A stretch of 64,000 nt of DNA from Schoenobius gigantellus (GCA_963935595.1 OZ012555.1:13792001-13856000); one strand, 5' to 3'. Positions 1 through 11,430 are shown, counted from the stretch's first letter. Notes: a model not told the origin generated them from the sequence alone. Numbers and translations: made by a program.

Positions 1-1117
1 AAACTGTGTGTATTGCATCTAAAAACCCATAAATAAGACATTAACAGATCGTAAGGAGCACTTTATTTAATTGTTTACACGCAATTGTTGTTTATGGCAG
101 ACATGTTTATGTTCCAAAAATGTCAGCTTAAATATTACTGTAGAATCTATTTAGGGGAGAAATGGATTGCAATATCAAACGTCAGCTAAGACTTTTAAGT
201 ACAAATAAAAGTAAAAAAGCAATCTAAAATAAATTTATTTTTTCATCAAGAAATTGAAAAGGATTTTCTGTTTCAACTCGAATGTTTAAGTTGCAGTTTA
301 TATTAAATAATTAATATTTATTTGCGAACTAAAGAATAATAAGACAACTTTTTCCACTCTGTTTTTTAATGCACAAGTAATGATCATACTTCAATTGCTA
401 GCACTATTTGGATACTTCGATAGGTATTATAACGTTATATTAAAAAAAGTCTTTGTAAGTATTTGCGGAAACATTATTTAAAAAACCAACAGTTTTGACA
501 AACTTTATTTGATACTTTAAATTAATTAATAGATATACTATTTTATTATTAACCAAATAATTTTATTTTCAAATGCCTAAAATTGACTGAAAAACAAAAC
601 ATAAAACTTATTTCTCCTATTATTTAAGTATTTTGTACCCATGCATCATTTCAAATATTTTAAGTAAAACAAACAATTAGTGAGAAAAATTCTATCCATC
701 AATCAAAATTAAGACACGCATTCCAGCCGTAGATAAAGCGCCTATTACAATAGAAACACGTGTAAAATGTTATCAGGATTAAAAATCTGGTGTTTGGGGT
801 AAGAACGGTGTCAAAGAGGCGTGGAGTGGTCAGTTGATTGAGAGATAGCGTCCCACCTGTGAAATAATAACCACCTGGTGTCCACTCAATAAACGAGTCG
901 GTAATTCTATACCTTTTTATCGTCTATATGACGTCGACATAACCATCGGCAGCGTAATAATGTTATGTATTATCGTCTAATGATACATTTTTACAGCTAT
1001 ATTTTTTTTTGTAATTAGATTAACTCTACTATTTAATTTTTATCAATAAAATGACGTCAACAATTTGGAAATTGATATTTAAAATTTTTACATTTCAAAA
1101 TGTCGAGTACATAGTTA
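1..1117. other. AT-rich DNA without a recognisable gene
   Basis: No open frame of note, no repeat family I recognise and no strong motif. Homopolymer A/T tracts dominate. A less AT-rich patch lies at about 780-900. Confidence 0.6.
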
Positions 1118-1207
1118 TCTAAAATATCAAAATCTCCCCTAGGTGATAAGAGTGGCCCTCTTTTTTGATAATTATTTTGGCGAAATGTAGTTCGCGAGCA
1201 CAGCTAG
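1118..1207 (+). mobile_element. Helitron-like non-autonomous element, 3' end
   Basis: A small hairpin (GCGAA at 1180-1184 pairing with TTCGC at 1191-1195) is followed by 8 nt and then CTAG at 1204-1207, with a flanking T. This matches the Helitron 3' terminus: a hairpin, a short spacer, CTRR, and insertion between A and T. The same end recurs at 41054, 42572 and 48619. The 5' end is uncertain. A TC preceded by A at 1118 is the nearest candidate and would make this a short internally deleted copy. Confidence 0.55.
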
Positions 1208-1504
1208 TAACTAAATAATTATGAGGACTATATTCTGTTCCAATATTAATGAGTCGAGAAATGTGAAAGAACTTCTATTTATTATGAAAGTATTTTTTTA
1301 CTATAAAAGTACAAAAAATGTTTATTATATAGTCTCAAATTCCTTTATCCACTATGCAATACCCTTTAAATAAAATTTGACATTATTATTTCGTTTGCGA
1401 GTATCTTAAGAGGGTTTTAGACACAACGTTACATCTAAAATGTAATAAAAGATTTTTTATCGAATTCCTGTCACACACATATTATTATGTAATCCCAGCG
1501 TTGT

Positions 1505-1665
1505 ATAGATATATCGAGCAGTCACATGTTTCATACAATCGATATATCGAGCGTGTGTAGACAGTGGGCCACTCTTCCGGCGTCCGGCGCCGGCTCGAGT
1601 GACACTTGTCAATCTTGACCGTTGCGGGCGTGTCCGGTTGAGAGGTGGCGAGTTCATTTGCTCCT
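1505..1665. other. CpG-rich patch with paired ATATATCGAGC motifs
   Basis: Two near-identical motifs GATATATCGAGC occur about 35 bp apart at 1509-1555. They are followed by a CpG-dense stretch (about 1575-1635) that stands out from the AT-rich surroundings. It could be a conserved regulatory element or simply unmethylated single-copy DNA. No core promoter could be fixed. Confidence 0.25.
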
Positions 1666-1780
1666 TAGTTTTTGATTCAATACAACGAACTGGGGCCGTA
1701 GGGACTCAATACCTAAAAAGACTACAGTGTAAAACAAAAACAAAGATTGATAATAAACGTTCAATGTTTAAAATACCGTA

Positions 1781-1990
1781 ACGACACGGTTAGCGCAGAG
1801 GTCGAGTAAACACCTAGTGCGCAACGGGTCGCGGGTTCGATTCCCGTACGGGACAAATATTTTGTATGGCCTGCAGAAATTTGTTCCGGTCTGGGCGTAT
1901 GTGCATGTGATATTCTGTGTTTGTAACTGCACCTACAACAAAGGAGAAAATCCTAGAGTGGGTCGACGTTTTTTTTAAAGAAAAAAAAAA
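1781..1990 (+). mobile_element. tRNA-derived SINE (family S1), near full length
   Basis: Internal RNA polymerase III promoter: A box TAGCGCAGAGG at 1791-1801 fits TRGYNNANNGG, and B box GGTTCGATTCC at 1834-1844 fits GGTTCGANNCC. The spacing is tRNA-like, but there is no cloverleaf acceptor stem, so it is not a tRNA gene. The tRNA-like head is followed by a non-tRNA body (about 1860-1965) and a T-rich then A-rich end. The body matches a second, headless copy at 33382-33480, which shows that it is a dispersed family. Confidence 0.8.
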
Positions 1991-3481
1991 CAAGAAAAGA
2001 TAAGAAAAATATGAAAGTATAATTGTAATTTAAAAAATCATTGCCTATGATGTAATTGATAATTATAGGTAATTCTACTGTATTAAATACTACACGACAT
2101 ACGAGAAAGGTTAATTTCTTAGTGATAATCGCGTAATTCATGAAAGTTGGAGCGGATTTTTGCGTTAAAATCATTAAAAGCGCTAATTATGCCCAATACA
2201 ATCGAAATTCTAACTCAACAATAAAGACGAGTGAGTGAGTAATCAAATAACGTTCAAACAGTAGGCAAAACAACCTATCTTTTTGTATAACTGCAGGTTC
2301 AGCAAGTCAGGGTAGCGTAAGTCGAGGCACAGAATAGATAATAGTACTATGTAGTCGAGGTCTGTAACAGCAGACGGTTTTACACCCTCGTGTCTCGTGT
2401 TCTTATATGTCTTTTCAATTTCCAAGAGTTATTGTTAATTAACAAACTCGCCACCCACTATCGACTGTTATAATGAATAGTTGGTGCGACAGTCAACACG
2501 TCAGGCCGGACGCGACCCACGTCGGTCACCGTTTTCAGACCGTTCCTGCTGTAAATAATGTCCGACGCCCGACCTGTCGAACGGACCGAGTGGGCGGTGT
2601 GTAAGGGCCTTTAGGAATAATTCGATTCATGATTTTGAGACTGTCTCCATTTCTATTGTGGTAATGCTTGTCAATATTTATTTGTATCGATACCGAATAA
2701 GAGAATGTTTTTCGACGCTTTACTGTTTGTTTAGTAAAGATTTATGTGAATGGCGCTGTGAATGTACTGTCTATATTTAAACTTTATATACAAGAATATA
2801 TATAAACTTGCTCAATTTGACAGGTGTCTAACATAATAGCTTAAAAAAATTAAATAAAAAGATTCGAGATATACCTATAATGCTATACGATATGTTCTTC
2901 TTAATGATATTTATTATTGATTCAATAGAGCTTTATAGTAGCTCTTAAGGAACTATCAATTATAAAACTTGCTAATGATCATCAAATTATGTCACGGAAA
3001 ATTTATTAAGCAAACTATAAAGTAAAGATATTTATTGACACGGACTTACACATTTTTGAAAGTCTAAATTCTTACGTCATATAATTTTGTGAAACTTCGT
3101 TACAAAAGCGACATGTAAGTGCACTAGCTGTTAATGAGTAAAACTTATATTTACAGACACGAAACTTATTCGAGTAAAAACTTTGTATTCAGGTAGCAGT
3201 AATTTAAACTTAATTGAACGACATGCGGTAAAGTTATATACTTATATCAGGAGCCAGTAGCACCAACGCCGTTGGTCATCGTTCAAACAAGAAACAATAC
3301 AAGCTATAAGCATAAGACTAAATAAAGAAAAAACATTTGAAAAGAAAATATACTATTAGAATTAAAATGATAAAAGATGAGTCTTTGGATTACCATAAAG
3401 GTAATCTCTCTTTTAAAAATCAAAATAAAACAGCATAATTTACTTGTTTATACTAATGTAATATTATAAACAAGTCAATTA
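1991..3481. other. AT-rich DNA with one CpG-rich block
   Basis: Mostly AT-rich with no gene. A CpG-rich block lies at about 2440-2605 and contains many CGAC/GACG words without a recognisable promoter element. Small interrupted palindrome CCAAC-GCC-GTTGG near 3267-3279. Confidence 0.5.
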
Positions 3482-3560
3482 GTACAGTCAGCATCATAAG
3501 AATCTTGGCATCCCACATAGTCAAAAAGATCTGATGGACAAGAATTCAAATTAATATTGT
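3482..3560 (+). repeat. MITE terminus, GTACAGTCAGCATCA family
   Basis: The 15-nt sequence GTACAGTCAGCATCA at 3482-3496 is the exact reverse complement of 7131-7145. The two look like opposite ends of one terminal-inverted-repeat family, not of a single element. I recall this terminus from many Lepidoptera. The partner end of this copy was not found nearby. Confidence 0.45.
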
Positions 3561-4937
3561 CAGTTAATGTGACCAAATTATTGTACGCATCCAAATTGTT
3601 TAAATAATGTAAGCTGCTGAACTTGCCATTAAATGTAAATGGACAATGTGCTCAATATTATATACACGTTCAAACTGCTCACCGGTAACTAGGCAATAAA
3701 AGTGGTCAAATAATCTATGCATATGGGAAAAATCGACTTTAAGCCGAGAGGTCACGGTGTATTATGCATGGGGTACTATAATGTAACGAATAAAAAATAA
3801 TGTTTTCTTTCATAATGTAAGTCTTTCTCTTTCATTTTGTGCATGATGTCAGTGATATGTCTTTTGTTTAGGCAATCTTCATTGACGTTTCATGGTAAAT
3901 TATTTTTGACATTGAATTCATATATAGGCAACGTAGAACGTAAACAAAGCTATTCCTACGGTTTTACCTGTGTGAATTGGATAATAATATTAAATTTGTA
4001 TCATTCGATTATGGTAATATCGAGTTTCTTATAACATAGGTATTACAAAACTTAGGTACTATCTTTCTACAATCACACACAAAAAATATTAAATTGCTAA
4101 AAGTTTGCAAGGAAAATCGTTATTCTAGAAGCAGTACAACATAAAACTTTGTATTTGGACTAAAATAAGAAACGGTGAAAGAGGTCAAATATGAGCAGAA
4201 AGTAGGATTTTGTTGACAAATGAAAACTACTAAACGTAAGTATTTTAACAAATTCAGTTAATTTATTCAGATTTAGATAATACTTACATTTAATATTTTC
4301 ATATGATTTCAATTCAAACAGATATACTTACAGACAACGTTAGTTACATACACCACGCACATTCGCGCTACGCTGCGAGGTGGGGGGCAATGTGAGAATC
4401 GCCTCATGTTTGTGTATCTATTAAAAGTTTTTATTTAATGGTTTTATTGAACTTGCCCCGTTTTTTTTTATTTAATTTGCAATGTATATTTTGCGTATGT
4501 TCGGCTCAAATGTTGCAAGTTAAATTTGACCCACTTGCCAGTGTCCGATAGAGCTCAAATTTGGGATACACCTTTCCTTCTGATCAGAATGTAACTGCAT
4601 TCTTAATACATTCTACATTAATACATTCTGGCGGATTACATATTTTTGTACAACTCCTACAATATGGATATCAAATGAAAAGGCTTGACTTGCCTTGACT
4701 TGAAAAATACAGTAGGTAGGTACACGATTAAAAATTAAAACCAAGATAGCCGTCGTCACTAAATAAAAAAAATATAAAATAATAGTGAGAAACAATTTTC
4801 AAAATTATTTTGCATTTAAATAAATGTTTGTTTTTACTATAGATTTTTCAGATTTTTTTTATTAATGTGGCGGCTGCTTGGTATTGTAACTGACAGGTCA
4901 TGCCATAATTTTAATAAGATATACAAAATTTCGAAAG
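3561..4937. other. AT-rich DNA without a recognisable gene
   Basis: No supported gene. The stretch near 4495-4625 (GAGCTCAAATTTGG and following) resembles a dispersed repeat, but no second copy was found here. Confidence 0.4.
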
Positions 4938-5055
4938 CTGACGTAAGCGAGCCATTAGCTCATTGAACACTGGCTAGTTGAATTATATGCCAGAGGCCCG
5001 TGGTTCAAACCCCAGCCCAACTTTTGGGTTTTATTGTGTTTTATATATTTGTTTT
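4938..5055 (+). mobile_element. tRNA-derived SINE-like repeat (family S2)
   Basis: The B box GGTTCAAACC at 5002-5011 is good. The A-box-like TAGCTCATTGA at about 4955-4965 is imperfect. A T-rich tail follows from about 5030. The start shares GACGTRAGCG with a second fragment at 32902-32970, which also carries GGTTCAAATC. The length and the degenerate head argue against a functional tRNA. Confidence 0.5.
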
Positions 5056-5522
5056 TTTTTTTATAATATGAAAGCAAAAATCTTGAGTGTGAGAAATTCT
5101 GGTAAAACCGTTACATTAATTTCATACAGTTGTCAAGTTTTCTTGATCCTAAAAGTTTTTATGTTTGATGATTAAGGCAAGATTTTCCTGGAAATCTACG
5201 CGTGCATGGCGATTCCTTTATTGCGAGGTAATATAGTTGATAATCGCATAGCTTCTAATGTCGCTTACGCGTCATGACCGAACGAAAACGTTACTTTTTA
5301 CATGTTTTATTCGATTTTTGGAAAACTGGAGTACAAAATAAAAAATGTATTTTTGCAATTTTCTAGACATTAAAAATGCACATCTATTCGTAACACTTTT
5401 ATGCCATTTATTGTTTTATTTTCTGATTCACAGCAGTTTTAAAATATTGAACAGAGTAATCTTTGGATTTTTTTCTATTGAGTGAAATATTATTAATCAT
5501 GTTTCTGTCCTTAAGAATGTTG
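5056..5522. other. AT-rich DNA without a recognisable gene
   Basis: Nothing recognisable between the S2 repeat and the LINE 3' end. Confidence 0.5.
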
Positions 5523-6335
5523 TCAAAGTCAAAGTCAATATACTTTATTCAATTAGGATTACATAATCGCTTTTGAACGTCAATGCAGCTACGCCAATGG
5601 TTCACAAGTCTACGGCGGGAGACCTTGTACTGGAAAGAACCAGCAAGGGCTATTTTTTTCTCCCTGTATTATTACAGAGTCGTCAATTGAAAGCTGACCT
5701 CAAAGCAAAAGTTTGAGCTCAACTTCCATTACAAGATTAGATGTGTCAGTTTTTTTCTTAATGTGTCGTTACCAAAATAATATTTGTTTACATAAATAGT
5801 TATACACAACAACATGATTCTTTATCTTTAGGTTAACACCAGGATTTAGCATCATTCAAATAATCTTTGACTTTATAATATCCTTTACTCAATAGAGTAT
5901 TTTTTACATGCGCTTTAAACTTATGAAAAGGCAAATCAGTAACATTTTGTGGGACTTTGTTGTAAAAAGTTATACATTTTCCCATAAACGAGCCTCTAGT
6001 TTTTTGAAGCCTGTATGTTGGAACAGCAAGTTTATTTTTATTTCTTGTGTTCAAATGGTGAATTTGGAAATTGGTTTCAAATGTATTATAATTTTTATGG
6101 GCATAAATTAAATTTTCATAAATGTATTGTCCTGCTAAAGTCAATATATTAATTTCTCTAAATAAATCTTTTAGAGAATCTCTTGCTCGTAAATTATAAA
6201 TAGCGCGAACAGCTCTTTTTTGGAGTACAAAAATACTTTCTATACTAGCTGCCGATCCCCAAAGTAGTATTCCATATGTTGAGATAAAATGTTCAACAAC
6301 ATCATAATTATATGAATTTGAGAACTGCATGTTTT
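5523..6335 (-). mobile_element. 5'-truncated non-LTR retrotransposon (LINE), 3' part
   Basis: On the minus strand a 165-codon open frame is followed by about 300 nt of 3' UTR. The element ends at 5523-5538 in tandem TTTGAC units rather than a poly(A) tail, as in the jockey/CR1-like LINEs of Lepidoptera. Homology stops near 6335, the usual 5' truncation made by incomplete reverse transcription. No target-site duplication was identified. Confidence 0.8.
5833..6330 (-). pseudogene. C-terminal fragment of LINE reverse-transcriptase ORF2
   Basis: The frame contains YGILLWGSA at about residues 20-28, then LQKRAVRAIYNL and the FYNKVPQNV...FKAHVKNTLLSKGYY segment. This order is typical of the region after the reverse-transcriptase domain in jockey/CR1-like ORF2 proteins. 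The endonuclease and catalytic RT domains (the YADD-type motif) are missing. The annotated ATG at 6330 is only the first methionine after the truncation point, not a true start. It is open to its natural stop at 5833, which suggests a fairly recent insertion. As a truncated piece it cannot be active. Confidence 0.8.
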
Positions 6336-6639
6336 ATATTCGTGGCAGTACAGTTAATCGTAATTGTATAAAACGGGAAAGTAGCGCCTTAAGCTCAAAT
6401 AATTAATAAACTAATCTAAATAAGATTAAAATTAATAGTTATAATATTCTTTAAATATTTTTATCCTTTGTATAACATTTCCATTTCAATCTTTTTAGTG
6501 AATTTAATACTAGCTCACAGAAACAACTTTAAAGAATACATCTAAGGCTTAATACCTGCAAGGGTCAATATTAAAAAAAAAAATATTTATTATAAGCTTA
6601 GCATAGTGGACCAATCTTAATAGTGGACGACGAGATGAT
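6336..6639. other. AT-rich DNA without a recognisable gene
   Basis: Sequence upstream of the LINE truncation point. No gene or repeat recognised. Confidence 0.5.
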
Positions 6640-6890
6640 GAGTATCAGACGTAAATACCCAGCTTCAGAAAAGGCATGAAAGACGTTGGACGTGCCTATA
6701 AACTGACGTCTCCCTTGATTTTCTTGGGATCCCATCATCAGATTCTAACTTGATGACAATGAGACCGCCTCAGGAGTATACTGTTTCGAATACAAAAAGA
6801 TTTTTCCAGATCAGTTGATAAATGGCGGAAACATACACAATAAAATCTACGAGTCGAATTGAGAACCTCCTCCTTTTTAAAAACTTTTTG
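6640..6890 (+). repeat. P-family repeat (AACCGACTTC MITE), partial
   Basis: Order of conserved blocks: a CAGACGTAAATAC block at 6650, GGATCCCATCATCAG at about 6727, AGTATACTG at 6775, CAAAAAGATTTTTC, and CCTCCTCCTTTTT near 6865. The same order appears in the complete copy at 42118-42461 and in the copies at 8600-10045, 51278-51420 and 59160-59370. The TIR itself is not intact here. Confidence 0.65.
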
Positions 6891-6914
6891 TCTATAAATT
6901 ACCAAATCAGTTCA

Positions 6915-7145
6915 GCTATCAAAATGCTTTGAATGCCTAGATACCTTTGATCACTTTAGGTGCGTATATAATTTTGAACACGTTGACAGCTTACATTTTT
7001 ATGAAAGGTCTTGCTTAGATTTATAGAACACTTTGAGTGCTTAGATAATTATGATAGTTTTGAATGCGTACATTATAATGAATTTCAGGAAATGACATAG
7101 TTTTGATTATCCTGTAGGCCTAGATATATCTGATGCTGACTGTAC
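6915..7145 (-). repeat. MITE fragment ending in the GTACAGTCAGCATCA terminus
   Basis: The plus strand ends with TGATGCTGACTGTAC at 7131-7145, the exact reverse complement of 3482-3496. The preceding 200 bp contain degenerate repeats of TTTGAATGCCTAGATA at about 6930, 7028 and 7060. The other end is missing. Confidence 0.45.
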
Positions 7146-7302
7146 AATACCCGTCCATAGATCTCTGATCACAAACAACTTATAACTTTCAAGAGTTTCA
7201 CAAAGAAGTTTTCACTATTATTTAAAAATTATTTTCAAAACTAAAACTCGACTACTGAAAACTCATTGTCTTAAAGTGAAAACCAAGAAAATGACATTAA
7301 TC

Positions 7303-7372
7303 GTGGTCGTATGCCATTATGATCGCTAACAATGATTGTATTGCTTTGTTAGGTTATGTGGTATACGACCAC
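7303..7372 (+). other. Pre-miRNA-like hairpin
   Basis: 7303-7316 pairs with 7359-7372 over 14 bp (one G-U). After a small internal loop, CTAACAA at 7326-7332 pairs with TTGTTAG at 7346-7352, closing a 13-nt loop. The roughly 70-nt size and one-sided internal loop resemble a microRNA precursor. No known mature miRNA sequence was recognised. It could also be the remnant of a foldback element. Confidence 0.3.
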
Positions 7373-8300
7373 AGCTAAATATGTCTTTTTCTAATTTATT
7401 CTTAGAGTGTGCTTTTTCTGTAGTCGGGTTTAAATTTTGAACTTTCTGCTAAGTAAAATCTTTCTTTTTGTTTTGGGCTATACATAGACTTGATTATAAA
7501 AACAATTCCCAATTAAAGCCAGTGAAACCCCGAGCAATAGCTAATAATGATATTCTTGATATGTGCTGATTTGATACCCGTGTTGAGAACCAAATTATCA
7601 TTGATTTCTTTTAAATTCGTGTCTGTGGGTTGTGTAGAGGCCATACAATTAAGTAACTCATGACCAGCAGAGGAGCAAGACGCGCAAAACGATATCACAT
7701 TTGTCGAATTAGAAAAAAGTACTTTAGAAGTTATGTAGGAGCAGATGAATACACGCACATACATGCCTTTCAAAATCTTAACCCACATTTCAGCCGTAGT
7801 CGTGTAAAAATAATAATGAGCTCAGTCAATAGTAAGTAATGGAATTCTTAAAAATGCTTGCAACGGCATGCCAGCTGATTGCATTAAGTAATTACGTTGT
7901 ATTTAATTACTGCGACGTTAATTTCCGAAGCCATAGAGTGCAGCCTGCACCGCAAGGCTTCAGTAGCTCATTCACACTTGCAACGTGTCTGCAGTTTTAA
8001 TATATCCTGCTTACATTGTTTGTCTAGCTTGTTTCATAAAATCAATAAAATGATGTCTGTGGACTACAGATGATAGTAGATTGTTTTATGTAGCCGTGTT
8101 AATTAATTGTACACACATTTTGTTATATTATTGTTGGATCATCAAAATGTTGACTGCAGACTTGCATAATAGTAACTTATTCTATTTCTGGTTTTTTGTG
8201 ATTTTTTAGAAATTTTTGTGTGTTATTATTGGATTGCTGAATTGGTCATTTTGTTTTTCCCCTTGCACACCGCTAGCTTTAATGATTAAAAACATTATTT
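7373..8300. other. Unassigned DNA containing a short ORF with a CCHC-like motif
   Basis: No supported gene. A 91-codon minus-strand frame (7513-7788) includes C-X2-C-X4-H-X4-C at 7645-7686, the zinc-knuckle spacing of retroelement Gag proteins. It has no basic flank and no other retroelement sequence nearby, so this is weak. Confidence 0.3.
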
Positions 8301-8481
8301 CTTTTCAATGTTAAAGCAAATAGAAAAAATAAAAACCCACTTGAAAAACACTTAAAAGTTAAAAATAATGTAAGAATTCAGATAATAGGAATGTGATGTT
8401 GTCTGAATTCTTTTATTATTTTTAACTTTAAGTGATTTCAAGTGGGTTTTTATTTTTTCTATTTGCTTTAACATTGAAAAG
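8301..8481. repeat. Long inverted repeat (foldback), about 80-bp arms
   Basis: Arm 8301-8382 pairs with 8402-8481 with few mismatches around a 19-nt loop. Internal words (CTTAAAAGTTAAAAATAAT and the loop's GATGTTGTCTG) also occur in the P-family copy at 42118-42461. The foldback therefore appears to derive from that family. It would give a long RNA hairpin if transcribed. Confidence 0.85.
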
Positions 8482-8599
8482 ACGATTTTATTAATTGTAA
8501 AAAAATATTTTCATCTTGTGAATTTAATACCAGTTTGCCGAAGAACTTAACTTGAAATATATGGTATTTAAAAAACTAACCTCTACCTCCATATAATGA

Positions 8600-10045
8600 T
8601 TCTTCCATTATTACCTCGGTTCATGATTACAAGACGCAAATATTTGAATAGCTTCAGAAAAATCATGAAACACGTTGAACGTACCTATACAATAGGCAAA
8701 AAAAATTTTTTTGCTTTAATAGAAGCTCATTCGTATAATAAACAGAAAGAAAAAATCAGTTTTCGAATAACTATAACAACAACCAAGATATAAAGTATTA
8801 AATATTTTTTCCATCTCTTTCTAGCAAAACGGCAATTTACAAGGAGTTTATATGGCCGTACTCAACTATGACGTCACGGTTGATGTCGGATCTCTCTGTC
8901 TAATCGCCTTCAAATTAACAACTTAAAATGCTTGCATCTAATGGATCTAATGTATTTCTAAGCCGATTTTAATTCTAATTTCACAGGACTGCATCTTTTT
9001 CCACGGTATTTTAATATTTAATGACGTGACTTTAAAATTAGAATTCAGTCATCATCCAAATTTAAGGGTTTTCCTCGATTTTCATGAGATACCATTATCA
9101 GATCCCGACTTTGATGACAATAGGACAGTGTCAGGAGTATACTCTATCGAATGCAAAAAGAATTTTTCATTACTCATACTCTGAAAGTAGGTCTGAAGTT
9201 GCCTGAGGAGCGGGTTGAAAGTAATACTTTTCAGCCCTAGGGAGAATCACTTTCCACTGACAGCTGCTGTCAAATTTGAAAAAGAAACTAAGTACTTCCT
9301 TTTTCACATTTTTATTGAACCATGTTCCGACTTTCTATACAGCCACTCAATTACAGTGCGGTGTAAAATTGAAATAACATAATGTTAAGTATTTTAAGAA
9401 TATATTTTTTAAATGACTTTATTATAATTTATTTTCAACTATTTCTTTAAAATAACATAGATTTGATTTTTTAAATTATGAAAATGATAAATACTGACTG
9501 AATAGCTGGCCGGCCACAGAAAAAAAAACAAAATAAGCGCGAAAGCGGTAATGCGATCTTCATTTGTTTTTTCCATTTGTAGAGCTTTGTTAATACTTCC
9601 ATATAGCAAAGAGATTTTTATTAACTGTTAATTATATTTGTATAAAATTGTGTTAATAATTAACTCAATGTGTTTATCTGATTTAGGTATGGAGTTAACG
9701 CCTGATATTATAAGAAAAAGCGGGCTAAAGCAGAAGTTGTTGATTTATGTAAAATAAAATTTACACGTTTTTGCTTTAGCTAAATCATTGTTTTATTTTT
9801 TATTTCCTTGTATTCGTAATGAAAAGCACAGTGTTTACCTCGGGTTAAAAACTTATTTAGTCCCTCGAACTATTGGTGCCCTCGCTACGCTCGGGCGCCA
9901 AACACCGTCTCGGGACTAAATAAGTTACTTTCACCCCTGGGGTAACAATGTACTATTGAAAATCGGTCCAGAAAATCGGAGAAATCGCATGACACACAAA
10001 AAAATTACACATCGGATTGAGGACCTCTTCCTTTTTCGAAGTCGG
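8600..10045 (+). repeat. P-family repeat split into pieces by later insertions
   Basis: Pieces in family order: about 8615-8700 (CAGACGTAAATAC-like block), 9066-9176 (GAGATACCATTATCAG through CAAAAAGAATTTTTC), and 9955-10045 (AAAATCGG through CCTCTTCCTTTTTCGAAGTCGG). Two blocks of unrelated DNA (about 8705-9060 and 9177-9954) separate them. In the intact relative at 42118-42461 these pieces are contiguous. Confidence 0.6.
9177..9954. mobile_element. Probable insertion inside the P repeat
   Basis: About 780 bp interrupts the P repeat. Its right part carries a 14-bp perfect inverted repeat, ACTTATTTAGTCCC (9851-9864) with its complement (9912-9925), around a CpG-rich segment CTCGCTACGCTCGGGCGCC. 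Its left part has GAAAGTAATACTTTTC and the palindrome TGACAGCTGCTGTCA (9258-9272). TACT lies at both junctions but is too short to prove a target duplication. Class unknown. Confidence 0.35.
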
Positions 10046-10315
10046 TCAATAAGGAGTCAACAGTACTCTGCAAGTTCTTCATAAGTGCAATAGTTATATA
10101 GCCAACCAAAATTTTAAAAAATTGCAGAGAAATGACAGGGTACTTTGTCATCCTTTTAGTAGTAGCTCAAAAAATTTTAACGTATATACTCTATTAAAAT
10201 TCTATATGTATATACCTATGTCTAATTGTACGTATTATACGTGATTTCTTTGGTTGCAAGGATCTTTAATAGGGAAAATGTACACCTATTTATAATAAGC
10301 TTTTGTGTTAGTCCT

Positions 10316-10655
10316 TTTTTTGACTCCCTTTACGAATCCCCCCCCCCCCCCTTTGTATATTTTTAAGGAATGACTTCGGGGATAAAAACTATTATTTATC
10401 CTTTCCCACAACTCCAACTATCTCCATACCAAATTTCATCTAAATCGGTTCAACGGTTATTGATTCCCCATACAAACTTCCACCCCTCTTTTCTCCCCTT
10501 TAAGGAGTGATTTCTGCGATAAAAGCTATCCCATGTCCTTTCTCAGGCTTCAGACTATCTGTATACCAAATTTCATTTAAATCGGTTCAGTAGTTTTGGC
10601 GTACAAGCGCGACAAACAGACAGAGTTACTTCCGCATTTATAATATTAGTATGGA
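10316..10655 (-). mobile_element. Helitron-like element, 5' terminus on minus strand
   Basis: Read on the minus strand it begins TCCATACTAATATTATAAA at 10655, preceded by A, the common 5' terminus of this lepidopteran group. Inside are two tandem degenerate blocks of ACCAAATTTCAT(C/T)TAAATCGGTTCA (about 10428 and 10564) and a 14-C run (10338-10351). The CTAG end was not found, so the left part is lost or replaced. Confidence 0.55.
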
Positions 10656-10875
10656 TTTTTTTTTAAATATTAGAGAAACAACTCAGTGATGCCATTTTTA
10701 AGCAACTTATAAACGAACAATATTTACTAATCTGAAATAACAAACAAGTCAGAGAGATGTAACATGTACTGTGTCGTTACGTTCATCATTCTAATACCTT
10801 TACATATAAAAATCTGTTTTGTAAGTCAGAGATGACATGCAATTTTTAATGGCAAATATTTTTTATCTTTCATTG

Positions 10876-11430
10876 AAAAAAAAACCGGCCAAGCGCGAGT
10901 CGGACTCGCCCATGATGGGTTCCGTAGGATTTATGACGTATTAAAAAAACTACTTACTAGATCTCGTTCAAATCAATTTTCGGTGAAAGTTTGCATGGTA
11001 ATGTGCATCATATATTTTTTTTTAGTTTTATCATTCTCTTATTTTTGAAGTTACAGGGGGGGGGGACACATTTTACCACTTTGGACGTGTCTCTCGCGCA
11101 AACTATTCAGTTTAGAAAAAAATGATATAAGAAATCTCAATATGATTTTTGAAGACCTATCCATAGATACCCCACAGGTACGGGTTTGGTGAAAAAAAAA
11201 AATTGAGTTTCAGTTCTATGTATGGGGAACCCCCAAAATTTATTGCTTTTTTCTATTTTTGTGTGAGAATCTTAATGCGGTTCACAGAATACATCTACCT
11301 ACCGATTTTCAAGAGTGTAGTTTTTATAGTTTCGGAAAAAAGTGGCTGTGACATACGGACGGACAGACAGATATGACGAATCTATAAGGGTTCCGTTTTT
11401 TGCCATTTGGCTACGGAACCCTAAAAAAAC
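10876..11430 (+). repeat. R-family dispersed repeat, about 555 bp
   Basis: Starts CCGGCCAAGCGCGAGTCGG and ends CTACGGAACCCTAAAAA. A full-length inverted copy lies at 62876-63433. Near one end it has a perfect palindrome around GCGAGTCGGACTCGC, and the subterminal GGGTTCCGTA / TACGGAACCC are inverted relative to each other. A G run at 11047-11056 is only partly kept in the other copy. No coding frame. Confidence 0.8.

Noticed and set aside
1781..1860. Possible functional tRNA gene (good A and B boxes)
   Set aside because: No acceptor-stem pairing, and the sequence continues into a dispersed repeat body with a second copy at 33382. It is a SINE head.
5833..6330. Host gene encoding a 165-residue protein
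   Set aside because: The motifs are those of the LINE ORF2 C-terminus and the 3' side ends in TTTGAC repeats typical of LINEs.
11047..11056. G-quadruplex at the G run
   Set aside because: A single homopolymer run without three further G tracts nearby. It varies between R copies.
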